Positions 46,759 through 57,268 are shown, counted from the first letter of the stretch. The stretch: 64,000 nt of DNA from an uncultured Alphaproteobacteria bacterium (GCA_937931645.1 CALHAR010000007.1:38428-102427), one strand, 5' to 3'. Notes: generated from the sequence alone by a model not told the origin. Translations and numbers: made by a program.

Positions 46759-47427
46759 TTATTTTTTAGCTTTTTCTTTAGCTTCTTTTGCCTGTTCTAA
46801 GCGTTTACGAACAACTTCTTCAGGCAATAAAATATCCTGTAAGATATTAATCAAACTCTCTTCTGTTCTATCCATACTATCCAATAAACCCTGGCAGGCC
46901 TCTTTAGTCGTCACAGGACTTTTTTGGATTTGGCTTTCAGAAAAATTATAGGCTTTATCATTTAACTCCGTAACATGGCGATAATCTGAAACGTGAAACG
47001 CTTCTTGCTCTTTCAATTCAAGTTCCAAGAATTTTTGAGCATCTTTTAATATAGGGTCCACCACACCTGTCCACTGGGAAAAGCGTGTCTTCATAGCTTT
47101 AGCCATATCTTTATTATTTTCAGCGCAAGCTTTCACCGCGTTACCAACATCACGCTTCACAACCTCAACAGACCGAATAACACTATGCTTATTTCTTAAT
47201 ATAAAAAATGTTTGCCGGTTCTTTTCAGGCAATTTTTTTAACAGAGCCTTTTCAGAACTAATCCATTCTGTAATAGGTGTTTCTTTTTCAATCCCCTGCT
47301 CAACCTTTTTCTGATTTTCTGCTTTCAGTTTTACGACCTCATCCTTATCTGCCGCAAAAACCGGTGATATCAATAAAGTTGTAAGAACAAAAAAAGTAAC
47401 AAACAAAGTTGAATAAAGGTGTGCCAT
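46759..47427 (-). CDS. Exported hypothetical protein, helical
   Basis: 222 residues with a Sec signal peptide (HLYSTLFVTFFVLTTLLISPVFAAD). The rest is almost all charged helix with Lys/Glu heptad-like runs (VVKLKAENQKKVEQGIEK; VVRKRLEQAKEAKEKAKK), so it is probably a periplasmic coiled coil. Two Cys (VKACAENN, KEACQGLLD) may pair. No family recognised. Ends one base after ctaA on the opposite strand. Confidence 0.62.
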   Translation of the reverse strand: MAHLYSTLFVTFFVLTTLLISPVFAADKDEVVKLKAENQKKVEQGIEKETPITEWISSEKALLKKLPEKNRQTFFILRNKHSVIRSVEVVKRDVGNAVKACAENNKDMAKAMKTRFSQWTGVVDPILKDAQKFLELELKEQEAFHVSDYRHVTELNDKAYNFSESQIQKSPVTTKEACQGLLDSMDRTEESLINILQDILLPEEVVRKRLEQAKEAKEKAKK

Positions 47428-47497
47428 GAGAGACTTTCTTGGTGATTATTATAAGGCACTATATCTATCACGAAAATCAGACAAAAAAAAGTCGTAT

Positions 47498-47529
47498 AAA
47501 AAGCCGCCGGGAGAAAATCACCCGGCGGC
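47498..47529 (-). terminator. Strong intrinsic terminator of rne
   Basis: GCCGCCGGG (47503-47511) pairs with CCCGGCGGC (47521-47529) around nine bases. On the minus strand T residues follow (47498-47502). It lies 240 bases beyond the rne stop. Confidence 0.9.
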
Positions 47530-47771
47530 CAAAGGGACGAAAAATCTCTAACAACGTTCTTAGGCTATATATGCGGGGCAATGCAACAAAGCCAACATTG
47601 TCAAAAACTTGCTATAAAGAGATCGCCGCGATTAATAAGCCTTCTGCAAAACAAAGCGATAAACAATCTCTATACATTATGTTAAACATCAAAAATTAAC
47701 GGCGTGTAAATATTATCTAAAATTTGATATAAATTTCTTCAAAACACTAAATAACTATATTTATCAACCAC
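47530..47771 (-). other. Long 3' untranslated stretch after rne
   Basis: About 242 bases between the rne stop and its terminator with no convincing gene. A plus-strand 86-codon ORF crosses the terminator and is rejected. It may be an extended 3' UTR. No structure beyond the terminator was seen. Confidence 0.4.
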
Positions 47772-50345
47772 TTAATCAACAAGGCGGTTCCACCATCCTT
47801 TTTTCTTTTTACTCGGTGTTTCATTAACCTTTTCAAAAACTTTGGCGTGATTCTCTGTCGAAGCACTTACGTCATTAGAAGGCTTTTTCACAGGAGCCGC
47901 TTCTTTTTTAGAAGCCACAGACTTCTTAATCGCTGATTTCTTAGCAGGTGCCTTGCTCTCAGAAGATTTCTCAGAACCTTTTTTAGACTCTTGCTCTCGC
48001 TTAGGCTTACTCTTAACATCTTCCTTAGCACTGCTTTTAGAATCATCATCTTTTTTATCTAAGTTTTTATTAGCAGATTGACCCTCAGACTTGTTATTAT
48101 CCGATACCTCCTCACCATTATTTTTCTTATTATGGCGACGGCCACCACGACGGCCGCGACGACGGCCTTTCTTTTGTTTTTCTTCACCATCCTCAAAATC
48201 TGCACCAGATTGATTCTTCACATTTCCTGTATGATCACCCGAGTCATTCTTGGGTGCATTTTTATTACCCTTACGTTGCTTAATAGGATCAAGCCTAAAT
48301 TCTGATGCTTTCAGTATTTCATCTGTGCGTATATGAACTTTAAAATCATAACGCGTTTCAATATCGGCTAGCATTTGGCGTTTATTGTTTAAAATATAAA
48401 CAGCCACTGCGTTTGGAACATTCAAAGAAAGTTCAGCAACACGACCTTTTATTCCTTCTTCTTCCAACGCACGCATTGCACTAATCGCGGCATAATCAAG
48501 CGTCTTCACAACGGCACTACCATCACAATGAGGACATTTTTCAAATTGCGCTTCGGTCAAGCTGGGGTTTAAACGTTGACGTGACAGTTCAAGCAAACCG
48601 AACGATGACACCCGCCCCACTTGGATTCTAGCACGATCAGAGGATAACGCATCCCGCAATTTATTTTCAACTTTACGGTTATTACGGCGTTCTTCCATAT
48701 CAATAAAGTCAATGACAACAAGCCCCCCTAAATCACGCAAACGTAATTGGCGCGCAACCTCAGCAGCAGCTTCTAAATTAGTTTTCACCGCCGTTTCTTC
48801 AATATGGCGCTCTTTCGTTGCTTTACCAGAGTTTACATCAATAGAAACCAACGCTTCTGTTGGGTTAATGACCAAATAACCACCAGATTTTAAGGTAACA
48901 GAAATTTCACCAATATCAGAGATTTGCTTTTCAACATTATAACGATGGAATAAAGGAATACGTTCATCTTTATATTCTTTTACTTTTTTTACATGCGATG
49001 GAACCAACATCTTCATAAAATCTTTAGCGGTTCTATAACCGCGCTTACCTGACACCAAGACGTCATCAATGTCACGCGTGTACAAATCACGAATAGATCG
49101 TTTAATCAGATTACCTTCTTCATTAATTAAAGCGGGCGCATTAGATTTCAAAGTTTCTTCACGAATAGTATTCCATAAGCGTGTCAAATAGTCTAAATCA
49201 CGCTTAATATCTGATTTCGTGCGAGAGACTCCTGCTGTTCTTAAAATGACAGACATGCCTTGTGGAATTGTTAGTTCTTTCAAAATATCACGCATACGCT
49301 TACGATCTTTGAAGTTACCAATCTTACGGCTAACACCGCCGCCACGTGGACTATTTGGCATCAAAACACAATAACGTCCAGGCAAAGACATATAGGTCGT
49401 AACCGCCGCCCCTTTATTGCCGCGTTCCTCTTTGGACACTTGGATCAACATGATTTGACCACGCTTTACAACTTCTTGAATTTTATATTTGTGGCGCAAG
49501 TTAAAGCGGAAAGGCTTACCACCCTCGCTATCTCCATTACCGTCATCGACAATTTCATCAGACTTTTTACTGCGCATATTACTGCGTTTACTATTAGATT
49601 TTTTACCACGGTAATTATTATTACGCCCGCGGTTATTGCGCCCTCGATTACTACGTCCACGACCTTTAGAGCTTCCCCCATCAGTATCTTCAGGACTCTC
49701 AAGACTTTGCGCTTTTTTCAACGCTTCCGCATCAAGCTCTTCATCACTTTTTTCTTCATCAAGTTTTTTATTCCCGATAGCCGCTTCGCTATCCTCAACA
49801 TCACCCGTTTCAGATTCTTCATCTTTTCCAGATTTTTTTGTCGTCTTTTTCTTAGACTTAGTTGCAGACTTCTTTTTAGCTTTTTTCTTCTCTTCTGCTT
49901 TTATAAGGTCAGTATCCTCGTCATCAGCAGGTTTATCAGAGCCACCAACTTCTACAACCGCGTCTTCATCATCTTCTTCATCAATATCATCATCTACAGA
50001 CGAATCAACGTCACCATCAATTTCATCTTCATCATCAATCTGGTCTAGCTTGGCCAATTCCTCTTGCTGCGCCGCAAGTAAAGCTTCACGATCGCTAATG
50101 GGAATGCGGAAATAATCAGGGTGAATTTCAGAAAAAGGTAAAAACCCATGACGGTTACCACCAAAGTTAACGAACGCCGCCTGCAAAGAAGGCTCAACCC
50201 GCGTTACTTTCGCCAGATAAATTCCACCTTTTAATTGTTTACGAACACTACTTTCGTAATCAAATTCAACAAGTCGATTTCCATCGACAACCGCAACCCG
50301 TGTCTCTTCTTCGTGGGTTGCATCAATAAGCATTTTTTTAGACAT
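47772..50345 (-). CDS. rne: Ribonuclease E
   Basis: 857 residues from ATG 50345 (MSKKMLIDATHEEETRVAV); a longer start adds an unconserved stretch. Endonuclease of mRNA decay and rRNA/tRNA processing, degradosome scaffold. The S1 domain (LAKVTRVEPSLQAAFVNFGGNRHGF) is split by about 195 residues (84-278) of acidic, Lys-rich and Arg-Gly-rich sequence. Catalytic Asp segments are VSIDVNSGK (near 501) and VVIDFIDME (near 543); the zinc-link is KCPHCDG (near 601). The C-terminal half is Lys/Ser-rich and disordered, ending KKKKGWWNRLVD. Confidence 0.95.
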   Translation of the reverse strand: MSKKMLIDATHEEETRVAVVDGNRLVEFDYESSVRKQLKGGIYLAKVTRVEPSLQAAFVNFGGNRHGFLPFSEIHPDYFRIPISDREALLAAQQEELAKLDQIDDEDEIDGDVDSSVDDDIDEEDDEDAVVEVGGSDKPADDEDTDLIKAEEKKKAKKKSATKSKKKTTKKSGKDEESETGDVEDSEAAIGNKKLDEEKSDEELDAEALKKAQSLESPEDTDGGSSKGRGRSNRGRNNRGRNNNYRGKKSNSKRSNMRSKKSDEIVDDGNGDSEGGKPFRFNLRHKYKIQEVVKRGQIMLIQVSKEERGNKGAAVTTYMSLPGRYCVLMPNSPRGGGVSRKIGNFKDRKRMRDILKELTIPQGMSVILRTAGVSRTKSDIKRDLDYLTRLWNTIREETLKSNAPALINEEGNLIKRSIRDLYTRDIDDVLVSGKRGYRTAKDFMKMLVPSHVKKVKEYKDERIPLFHRYNVEKQISDIGEISVTLKSGGYLVINPTEALVSIDVNSGKATKERHIEETAVKTNLEAAAEVARQLRLRDLGGLVVIDFIDMEERRNNRKVENKLRDALSSDRARIQVGRVSSFGLLELSRQRLNPSLTEAQFEKCPHCDGSAVVKTLDYAAISAMRALEEEGIKGRVAELSLNVPNAVAVYILNNKRQMLADIETRYDFKVHIRTDEILKASEFRLDPIKQRKGNKNAPKNDSGDHTGNVKNQSGADFEDGEEKQKKGRRRGRRGGRRHNKKNNGEEVSDNNKSEGQSANKNLDKKDDDSKSSAKEDVKSKPKREQESKKGSEKSSESKAPAKKSAIKKSVASKKEAAPVKKPSNDVSASTENHAKVFEKVNETPSKKKKGWWNRLVD

Positions 50346-50829
50346 AATATATTCCAATCTTTCAAAAGCGCAGACAGGCGTGACGTTCCTCAATACAGCC
50401 CTATAATTGCGACAAAAAGGCAAGGTATTGAAAAAAACGGCACGCAAAATCTTGCGCATAAATTCCGTTAATTTGTTATTTTCCGATTTTGATAAACCGC
50501 TAGCTATCTTGCAGGTTGACCTAAATATCACCGAAAAAGAGGGTTTTATCGTGTTGTTACACGTAAAAATCTTTTCTATGTTCGGCGCCGGAATAAGAGA
50601 TTTCCATGTTTGATGAAGATATAACCTTCAAAAATCTCTTTTATTCTTCCATCGTAGCTAGCGAAACCTAAAAAACGTAATAAAATCAAACAATTATGCT
50701 AGAGCCACAATGTGTCGCAACTCAACATTACAACCATGCCTCGAAACTTACAAGCGTGAAATCATCAATATGAGTTTCTTTTTAAAAGGGGCTAGTATTT
50801 CCTTCCTAAACCCCTTAAAAAGCTGGAAT
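50346..50829. other. Divergent rne/der regulatory region
   Basis: 484 bases between the chosen rne and der starts. It should hold both promoters and the rne 5' leader, which autoregulates rne in E. coli. I see no hairpin strong enough to name. Minor ORFs here (MIFRSTCK... extension of rne; MCRNSTLQ... extension of der) look non-coding. Confidence 0.45.
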
Positions 50830-52263
50830 ATGTTTACTATTGCAATCATAGGCCGCCCCAATGTCGGGAAATCCACCCTTTTTAACCGCTTGGCTAAAAA
50901 GAGGTTAGCAATTGTCGATGACACACCTGGTGTCACCCGCGATTGGCGCGAGGCGGAAGGTTACCTCCTTGATAAGAAAATACGGATTATCGATACAGCA
51001 GGATTAGAGGAATCGTTTGATGGATCTATTGAGGGTCGTATGCGTCAAAAGACCGAAGAAGGTTTGGCGCAGGCTGACGCAATTCTATTCATTATTGATG
51101 GTCGCGAAGGTGTAACACCGACAGATGAGCATTTCGCGAGTTGGCTGAGACGACGTAAAGGCAAAAAACAACCTATCGTTTTAGCCGTCAATAAATGTGA
51201 AAGTGAAAAAGCGAGTATCTCTGGAACAGCTGAAGCGTACTCCCTAGGGTTTGGACAACCTATCCCCATTTCATCTGCGCATGGACATGGGATTGAAGAA
51301 CTTTACCATGCCTTTGAACCGCACTTCCCCAAAGATGTTGTTGAGGAAAAAATTGAAAATGATCAACTGCCTGATATTGAGAATTTGGATGATTTGGAAG
51401 GTGATGAGAGTTTTGACTTTGCGTCTATTGAGATTAAAGAAGATAATGAAAAGCCAATTAAGATAGCGATCGTTGGCCGTCCAAACGTTGGAAAATCAAC
51501 ATTAATGAACGCTCTTCTTAATGATAACCGCGTTATGACAGGCCCCGAAGCCGGTATTACGCGTGATGCGATTGCGGTTGATTGGGAGTTTAATGACCAG
51601 AAAATACGCCTTGTCGATACCGCAGGCATGCGAAAGAAGGCCAGAGTTGACCACAATATTGAAAAAATGTCGGTCGAAGATTCTTTGCGCGCCATTCGCC
51701 TTGCCCAAGTTTGTATCTTAGTCATTGATTCTGAAAATATTTTTGAGAAACAAGACATACAAATTGCCGACCATATTTTAAATGAAGGTCGTGCGATGAT
51801 TATTGCCGTAAATAAATGGGACCTCATCAAAGGTGAGGACGCCAAAAAAGAAGCGTTGGAATTTGTTAAATACAAATTAGAAACCTCATTAGGGCAAGTG
51901 CGTAATGTCCCATCATGTAGTATTTCTGCGATTAACAATCGTAACCTTGGCTTTTTAATGCAAACCGTTTTAGACACCTACGCGCTTTGGAATAAACGCG
52001 TCAACACATCAAAACTAAACCGATGGATGGCGGCGCGCGAAAGCCAAAACCCTGCTCCGCTTTATGAGGGTCGATCAAACCGTTTAAAATATATGACGCA
52101 AATTAACATTCGTCCGCCAACTTTTGCCATCTGGGTATCACGCCCGAAAGAGTTTCCCGAGACGTATAAACGCTACCTAATGAATGGTCTGCGCGAAGAT
52201 TTTGATTTAAAAGGCATTCCTGTCCGCCTTTTAGTCCGTACCAGTAAAAACCCATTTAACTAA
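50830..52263 (+). CDS. der: Ribosome-associated GTPase Der (EngA)
   Basis: 477 residues from ATG 50830, the start that gives FTIAIIGRPNVGKSTLFNRL at the N-terminus as in all Der proteins; GGAA precedes it. Two G domains: GRPNVGKST near residue 9 and again near 218, with DTAGLEES and DTAGMRKKAR switch II. C-terminal KH-like domain. Acts in 50S maturation. An acidic linker of about 50 residues joins the G domains. Followed by mscS after 27 bases. Confidence 0.95.
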   Translation: MFTIAIIGRPNVGKSTLFNRLAKKRLAIVDDTPGVTRDWREAEGYLLDKKIRIIDTAGLEESFDGSIEGRMRQKTEEGLAQADAILFIIDGREGVTPTDEHFASWLRRRKGKKQPIVLAVNKCESEKASISGTAEAYSLGFGQPIPISSAHGHGIEELYHAFEPHFPKDVVEEKIENDQLPDIENLDDLEGDESFDFASIEIKEDNEKPIKIAIVGRPNVGKSTLMNALLNDNRVMTGPEAGITRDAIAVDWEFNDQKIRLVDTAGMRKKARVDHNIEKMSVEDSLRAIRLAQVCILVIDSENIFEKQDIQIADHILNEGRAMIIAVNKWDLIKGEDAKKEALEFVKYKLETSLGQVRNVPSCSISAINNRNLGFLMQTVLDTYALWNKRVNTSKLNRWMAARESQNPAPLYEGRSNRLKYMTQINIRPPTFAIWVSRPKEFPETYKRYLMNGLREDFDLKGIPVRLLVRTSKNPFN

Positions 52264-52290
52264 TCTAAACACGCCAAAAAGGAGAAAACT

Positions 52291-53112
52291 ATGGAAGTTG
52301 ATTTAGTTCAATATACAGAACTTGCTATTATATGGGGCATGCGTTTGTTGAGCGCCCTCGCCATCTTAATCGTAGGGTGGATCGCCGGTAATTGGGTCAA
52401 GAAACGTATTCATAACATTAAAAAACTTGATAAGACTTTATCATCTTTCCTCGGTAATTTTGCCAAATATGTGATTATCGCGGTTGCCGTCATTGCCGTT
52501 TTAGGTCAATTTGGTATTCAAACTGCCAGCCTACTGACCGTCCTTGGTGCTGCTGGTCTTGCTATTGGTTTGGCTTTGCAAGGTACATTAAGTAATGTGG
52601 CGGCCGGTGTGATGATTTTAATCTTACGCCCCTTTAGCCTTGGTGATTATATTGAATTTGGTAGCACAGGTGGCACTGTTATATCCCTAGGTCTTTTTGG
52701 GGTTGAGTTGAACACCCCAGATCATAAATATATTTATGCACCAAACAGCCAAGTTTGGGGAACCGAAATAACAAATTTTTCCCGCAACAAACAACGCAGA
52801 CAAGATCTGACCATTGGTATTAGTTATGATAGTGACATCAATAAAGCCATCAAAACAATTGAAGGTGTTTTAAGCAAAGAAAAATTGCTTATTACAACCG
52901 CAGGAAAAGAGCCCCTTATTGTCGTTGCCAATATGGGCGAGTCTTCAGTGGATTTAAAAGTCCGTATCTGGAGCAAAACAGATGATTTCTTCATTATTCA
53001 ATGGGAGTTATTAAAGGCCATTAAAGAAGCCCTAGATACAGACGGAATTTCTATCCCGTTCCCAACCAGGACATTAGAAATCGCTAATATAGAAGATTTA
53101 AAGGCCTCGTAA
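52291..53112 (+). CDS. mscS: Small-conductance mechanosensitive channel (MscS family)
   Basis: 273 residues. AAGGAGA lies eight bases before the ATG. Three N-terminal helices with pore helix TM3 LGAAGLAIGLALQGTLSNVAAGVMILILRPFSLGDYIEF, then the beta domain. Releases solutes on hypo-osmotic shock at the inner membrane. Probably shares the der transcript. Confidence 0.93.
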   Translation: MEVDLVQYTELAIIWGMRLLSALAILIVGWIAGNWVKKRIHNIKKLDKTLSSFLGNFAKYVIIAVAVIAVLGQFGIQTASLLTVLGAAGLAIGLALQGTLSNVAAGVMILILRPFSLGDYIEFGSTGGTVISLGLFGVELNTPDHKYIYAPNSQVWGTEITNFSRNKQRRQDLTIGISYDSDINKAIKTIEGVLSKEKLLITTAGKEPLIVVANMGESSVDLKVRIWSKTDDFFIIQWELLKAIKEALDTDGISIPFPTRTLEIANIEDLKAS

Positions 53113-53167
53113 ACCATTGTTTTAATTGGGTTAAAAAAGTTACTCAGTTTGTTCACCGGAAATAAGG

Positions 53168-53188
53168 GAGGGGGGGCTATCCCCCCTC
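53168..53188 (+). terminator. G/C-rich hairpin after mscS
   Basis: GAGGGGGG (53168-53175) pairs with CCCCCCTC (53181-53188) around five bases, 55 bases past the mscS stop. There is no T run after it, so it is weaker than the bidirectional terminator downstream. Confidence 0.45.
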
Positions 53189-53316
53189 TTCTCTCACCTA
53201 CAAATTAAATTGTTTTCTTACAAAAAAACCCACATAAAATGCGGGCGCAACTTTCTTGGTGTTGAAACAACTATAACACAAATCAAACATAAATTGGGGA
53301 AAAATTCGCTTATAAT

Positions 53317-53358
53317 AAAAAAGAGAGCCTTCTATCTTTATAGAAAGCTCTCTTTTTT
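53317..53358. terminator. Bidirectional terminator between mscS and rplO
   Basis: Left arm from the A run at 53317 through AAGAGAGC and TCTAT pairs with ATAGA, GCTCTC and a T run to 53358: about 18 base pairs, one mismatch, CTTT loop. A/T flanks make it work on both strands. It ends the ribosomal transcript (minus) and der-mscS (plus). Confidence 0.92.
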
Positions 53359-53387
53359 TAGTTTCAGTCAAAACTTATCAGCTTTGA

Positions 53388-53933
53388 TTATTTTTTCTTT
53401 TTAGCTTTCAAAAGCATTTTCTTGCTTGGTTTAACTGGCTTATTCAGTTTTACCTTACGCGCAGGCATTTCTTTTTTCTCGATGATATCGAGTTTACCGC
53501 CTGATTTTTCAACAGCCTTAACCGCAGAAGCAGTCGCGCCCGCAACATTTAATGTTACTTTTGTTTTAATCTCGCCATTTCCTAAAACACGAACACCATC
53601 TTTCGTACGTTTGATGATTTTAGCCGCAACAAGAGCGTCTTGATCAATAGTTTTACCCGCATCAATTTGCTTTGCATCAATGGCCTCTTGCAAACGTGCC
53701 AAAGACACAGTTGCGAATTTTTTAGCAAAAATATTCTTAAATCCACGTTTCGGTAAACGTTTGAATAGAGGCATTTGACCGCCCTCATATCCTTTAATTG
53801 CCACACCAGAGCGGGCTTTCTGACCTTTTTGACCAACGCCACAAGTCTTACCTTTACCAGAACCAATACCACGACCAACACGTTTTGTGTTGTGTGTCGC
53901 ACCTTTATTTGGCTTTAAATCATTCAATTTCAT
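53388..53933 (-). CDS. rplO: 50S ribosomal protein L15
   Basis: 181 residues. [21 protein letters not shown] at the N-terminus and [20 protein letters not shown] are diagnostic. The C-terminus has an extra basic tail ([20 protein letters not shown]), longer than the usual 145-160. It is the last gene of the cluster here; secY, which normally follows, is not downstream. Confidence 0.96.
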   Translation of the reverse strand: MKLNDLKPNKGATHNTKRVGRGIGSGKGKTCGVGQKGQKARSGVAIKGYEGGQMPLFKRLPKRGFKNIFAKKFATVSLARLQEAIDAKQIDAGKTIDQDALVAAKIIKRTKDGVRVLGNGEIKTKVTLNVAGATASAVKAVEKSGGKLDIIEKKEMPARKVKLNKPVKPSKKMLLKAKKKK

Positions 53934-53958
53934 TTTCTTATACCTTATTTATAAATTC

Positions 53959-54228
53959 TTACGCCGCGTCTTCAACTTTAACCAAATGATGAACAGCACG
54001 GATCATGCCACGAACACTTGGAGTATCTTCTAGAGTCTTTGTGCGGCCAATTTTATTTAAGCCTAAACCGATCAACGTGCTACGCTGATAACCTTTACGA
54101 CCAATTGCAGAACCAATTTGCGTTACAGTCACTGTTTTACCAGAGACTGCCTTTTTCGCAGGCGCTTTCTTTGCCGTTGCTTTTTTAGCAGGAGCTTTTT
54201 TCGCAGTTGTCTTTTTTTCTTCAGCCAT
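53959..54228 (-). CDS. rpmD: 50S ribosomal protein L30 with N-terminal Lys/Ala/Pro extension
   Basis: 89 residues. The L30 core is [20 protein letters not shown] to [16 protein letters not shown], about 58 residues. The first 30 residues are an [13 protein letters not shown] repeat absent from normal L30. The ATG at 54228 has a start site AAGGA nearby, so the extension appears genuine. Confidence 0.93.
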   Translation of the reverse strand: MAEEKKTTAKKAPAKKATAKKAPAKKAVSGKTVTVTQIGSAIGRKGYQRSTLIGLGLNKIGRTKTLEDTPSVRGMIRAVHHLVKVEDAA

Positions 54229-54261
54229 CGCCTTATTCCTTAACTTAAACTTTTATTATGC

Positions 54262-54849
54262 TTACTTTTTATCTTCAGCTGTTGCTTCAGCTGCTTTACC
54301 ACCACGCGATGATTCACGCGCTGCGATAATATCACTTACTTTTTTACCACGGCGTGTCGCAATTTGACGTGGGCTTTCCATTTTCTTAAGAGCCTCTAAC
54401 GTTGCATTCACCATGTTATATGGGTTAGAAGATCCAACAGCTTTCGCCACAACATCTTGAACACCCAAACAGTCAAAAACAGCACGCATTGGACCACCAG
54501 CAATAACACCTGTACCACCAGGAGCAGAGCGAAGGATAACTTTACCCGCACCAGCACGGCCACTCACGTCATGGTGAATCGTACGTCCTTCACGAAGAGG
54601 AACACGGAGCATTTTACGTTTTGCTTGCTCTGTTGCTTTACGGATAGCTTCAGGCACTTCCTTTGCTTTACCGTGGCCAGACCCAACAAGGCCTTTACCA
54701 TCACCAACAACAACCAACGCGGCGAAACCAAAACGACGTCCACCTTTTGCAACTTTTGCAACACGGTTTACGGCAACCAATTTTTCATGGAATTCTGGTT
54801 CTTCGCGTTCTTTTGAACGATCAAATTTTTGATCTTGTGGGTTAGCCAT
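54262..54849 (-). CDS. rpsE: 30S ribosomal protein S5
   Basis: 195 residues. [40 protein letters not shown] and [19 protein letters not shown] are typical. Short Ala/Glu-rich end ([13 protein letters not shown]). Confidence 0.97.
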   Translation of the reverse strand: MANPQDQKFDRSKEREEPEFHEKLVAVNRVAKVAKGGRRFGFAALVVVGDGKGLVGSGHGKAKEVPEAIRKATEQAKRKMLRVPLREGRTIHHDVSGRAGAGKVILRSAPGGTGVIAGGPMRAVFDCLGVQDVVAKAVGSSNPYNMVNATLEALKKMESPRQIATRRGKKVSDIIAARESSRGGKAAEATAEDKK

Positions 54850-54923
54850 TATTTACTGCTCCTTAATTAATCTTTTCTTTTACGCCTCATACGCCTAAAC
54901 GCGAGGAGGCTTAATCTATACCG

Positions 54924-55292
54924 TTAAAATTCAAGTCCACCTTCGCGGGCACCTTCAGCAACGGCCTTAATACGTCCGTGATACAAAAATGCACCACGAT
55001 CAAATTGAACCTTTTTTACACCAGCTGCTGTTGCCGCTTTTGCGATTGTCTGACCAACAACTTTAGCTGCTTCAACACGGTGGCCATTTTCAGCCCCCAT
55101 AGAGCTTGCTGATGCAAGAGTAACACCCTTAACATCATCAATAATTTGCGCGTAAATCTGCTTATTTGTACGATGTACAGACAAACGTGGGCGAATAGCA
55201 CGATTAGGGTTTTGATCAATATTGATCCGACGCAACTTTGCACGTGTTCCCATTTTACGGCGTTTAGAGGGTATCATTCTTTTTTGTGTCAT
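54924..55292 (-). CDS. rplR: 50S ribosomal protein L18
   Basis: 122 residues. [20 protein letters not shown] and the final [26 protein letters not shown] are diagnostic. Binds 5S rRNA. Between rplF and rpsE. Confidence 0.97.
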   Translation of the reverse strand: MTQKRMIPSKRRKMGTRAKLRRINIDQNPNRAIRPRLSVHRTNKQIYAQIIDDVKGVTLASASSMGAENGHRVEAAKVVGQTIAKAATAAGVKKVQFDRGAFLYHGRIKAVAEGAREGGLEF

Positions 55293-55346
55293 AATCTTGT
55301 TCCTTAGGGTTTTCTTAAAATTTTACCCTTTAACTACTTTTCTTAA

Positions 55347-55880
55347 TTATTTCTTTTTACCTTCTTTACGGGCAACATACTCACCAACGTAACGAATACC
55401 TTTACCTTTATAGGGCTCTGGTTTTTTAAATCCGCGAATTTTTGCAGCAACTTGACCAACAAGCTGTTTATCAATACCTGTCACTGTGATTTTCGTTTGT
55501 TCTTCAACAACAACTTGCACGCCTTGTGGAATATCAAAACGTACCTCATGAGAGAAACCAAGTTGCATCACAAGGGTGCTCCCTTGCATATTGGCACGCA
55601 AACCAACACCGTGAATTTCAAGCTTTTTCTCAAACCCCTCGACCACACCAATAACAATGTTATTCACCAAAGTGCGCATTGTTGGGTATAATTTTTTAGC
55701 CTGCAACGACGCAGAGCGAGGGGCAAAGACAACTTTACCATCTTCCAACTTAACAGACACGTCATCGTGAATGCGTAGAGAAAGTTCGCCTTTTTTACCT
55801 TTGGCTGTTACATCCTGACCATTGACGTCAACTGTGACACCTTCAGGAACTTCAACCGGTTTTTTACCAATACGTGACAT
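55347..55880 (-). CDS. rplF: 50S ribosomal protein L6
   Basis: 177 residues. [20 protein letters not shown] at the start and [20 protein letters not shown] near the end, the conserved L6 signature. Normal length. Confidence 0.97.
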   Translation of the reverse strand: MSRIGKKPVEVPEGVTVDVNGQDVTAKGKKGELSLRIHDDVSVKLEDGKVVFAPRSASLQAKKLYPTMRTLVNNIVIGVVEGFEKKLEIHGVGLRANMQGSTLVMQLGFSHEVRFDIPQGVQVVVEEQTKITVTGIDKQLVGQVAAKIRGFKKPEPYKGKGIRYVGEYVARKEGKKK

Positions 55881-55909
55881 TTTCTTTTTTCCTTAAACTT
55901 AAGCCAAAC

Positions 55910-56308
55910 TTAATAAACTTGGCACAATACTTCACCACCCACATTTTCATTACGTGCTTTGTAATCAGGCATCACACCACGTGGTGTAGAAATAACCTTA
56001 ATACCAAGACCGTTATGAAATGGTTGCAGATCAGCAATTTTTGAGTAAACACGACAACCCGGCTTTGAAATTCGTGTTAATTCACGAATAACAGGCTGAC
56101 CTTCGTCATATTTCAGCTCAATCTGAATTTCTTTTTTGTTATTATCCTGTTCAACAACAGAATAACCACGAATGTAACCTTCATCTTTAAGCACGTCACA
56201 TACAGATTGACGCACACCAGAATGTGGGCATTGTGTTGTAGGCAGATTAGCACGCTGCGCATTACGAATGCGTGTTAACATATCTCCTAAAGGATCACTC
56301 ATAGACAT
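55910..56308 (-). CDS. rpsH: 30S ribosomal protein S8
   Basis: 132 residues. SDPLGDMLTRIRNAQRANLP and GLGIKVISTPRGVMPDYKAR are diagnostic; ends GGEVLCQVY. Known elsewhere as the spc-operon translational repressor; no target structure was identified here. Confidence 0.97.
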   Translation of the reverse strand: MSMSDPLGDMLTRIRNAQRANLPTTQCPHSGVRQSVCDVLKDEGYIRGYSVVEQDNNKKEIQIELKYDEGQPVIRELTRISKPGCRVYSKIADLQPFHNGLGIKVISTPRGVMPDYKARNENVGGEVLCQVY

Positions 56309-56335
56309 TTTATTATATCCTCTTCTCTCTTATTC

Positions 56336-56641
56336 TTACCAGCTAGCTTTGACAACACCAGGCAATTCACCCCGTGAAGCCAGATCCCGAATAGCGATAC
56401 GGGAAAGCTTAAATTTACGGTGAAATGCGCGCGGACGACCTGTCAAAGCACAACGATTACGTGACCTAATGGGCACAGAATTATTAGGCATATCAGCCAA
56501 GTCTAGAACAGCAGCGAAACGCTCTTCCATTCCAACTTCTTTATTCTTAATAATAGCTTTTAAAGCCGCACGCTTAGCTGCATGTCTTTTAATCAACTTG
56601 CGACGCTTTAAATCTCTGTGAACTGCACTTACTTTTGCCAT
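56336..56641 (-). CDS. rpsN: 30S ribosomal protein S14
   Basis: 101 residues, the long zinc-free form. [21 protein letters not shown] and [21 protein letters not shown] are conserved. The form lacks the CxxC zinc ribbon. Confidence 0.97.
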   Translation of the reverse strand: MAKVSAVHRDLKRRKLIKRHAAKRAALKAIIKNKEVGMEERFAAVLDLADMPNNSVPIRSRNRCALTGRPRAFHRKFKLSRIAIRDLASRGELPGVVKASW

Positions 56642-56662
56642 GTTTTAAATACTTTCTTTTGG

Positions 56663-57256
56663 TTAGTTTGCAAATGGCATATCGAAGCCACGCAATAATT
56701 CTTTTGCTTCATCATCGTTTGAAGCAGTTGTACAAATAATAATGTCCATCCCGCGAACTTTATCGACTTTATCATATTGAATTTCAGGGAAGATAATATG
56801 CTCTTTAAGACCCATGGCATAGTTACCACGCCCATCAAAACTCTTACCGTTAATACCGCGGAAGTCACGAACACGTGGTAAAGCGATAGTCACTAGGCGG
56901 TCAAGAAATTCATACATTTGCGCGCCACGTAATGTCACCTTACAACCAAGATCCATACCTTCACGCACTTTAAAAGACGCGTTTGATGTCTTAGCTTTTG
57001 TAATGACTGGCTTTTGACCCGCAATCAATGCCAAGTCTGCCGCCGCACTATCAACTGCCTTACGGTCAGTTGTTGCTTCAGACACACCCATATTGATAAC
57101 GATTTTATCAAGCTTAGGAGTCTGCATAACGTTTTTAAACCCATACTTATCTTGTAGAGCCTTACGAATTACAGTTTCATAACGTTGCTTAAAGCGTGGT
57201 TGCGCCTTAGCTTGGTTTACATTTTTCTGCTTCGCAGATTTTTCTTTATCACTCAT
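56663..57256 (-). CDS. rplE: 50S ribosomal protein L5
   Basis: 197 residues, about 17 longer than usual because of a charged N-terminal stretch ([18 protein letters not shown]). Core: [18 protein letters not shown] and the [19 protein letters not shown] end. Binds 5S rRNA. Confidence 0.96.
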   Translation of the reverse strand: MSDKEKSAKQKNVNQAKAQPRFKQRYETVIRKALQDKYGFKNVMQTPKLDKIVINMGVSEATTDRKAVDSAAADLALIAGQKPVITKAKTSNASFKVREGMDLGCKVTLRGAQMYEFLDRLVTIALPRVRDFRGINGKSFDGRGNYAMGLKEHIIFPEIQYDKVDKVRGMDIIICTTASNDDEAKELLRGFDMPFAN

Positions 57257-57268
57257 TTTCTTACTTCC

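Noticed and set aside
47439..47699. Plus-strand 86-codon ORF
   Set aside because: It crosses the rne terminator hairpin and has a lysine/arginine-rich composition without a family or ribosome site.
49440..50115. Long ORFs antisense to rne
   Set aside because: They are produced by the low-complexity insert of RNase E (Ser/Phe/Ile-rich reverse frames) and resemble no protein.
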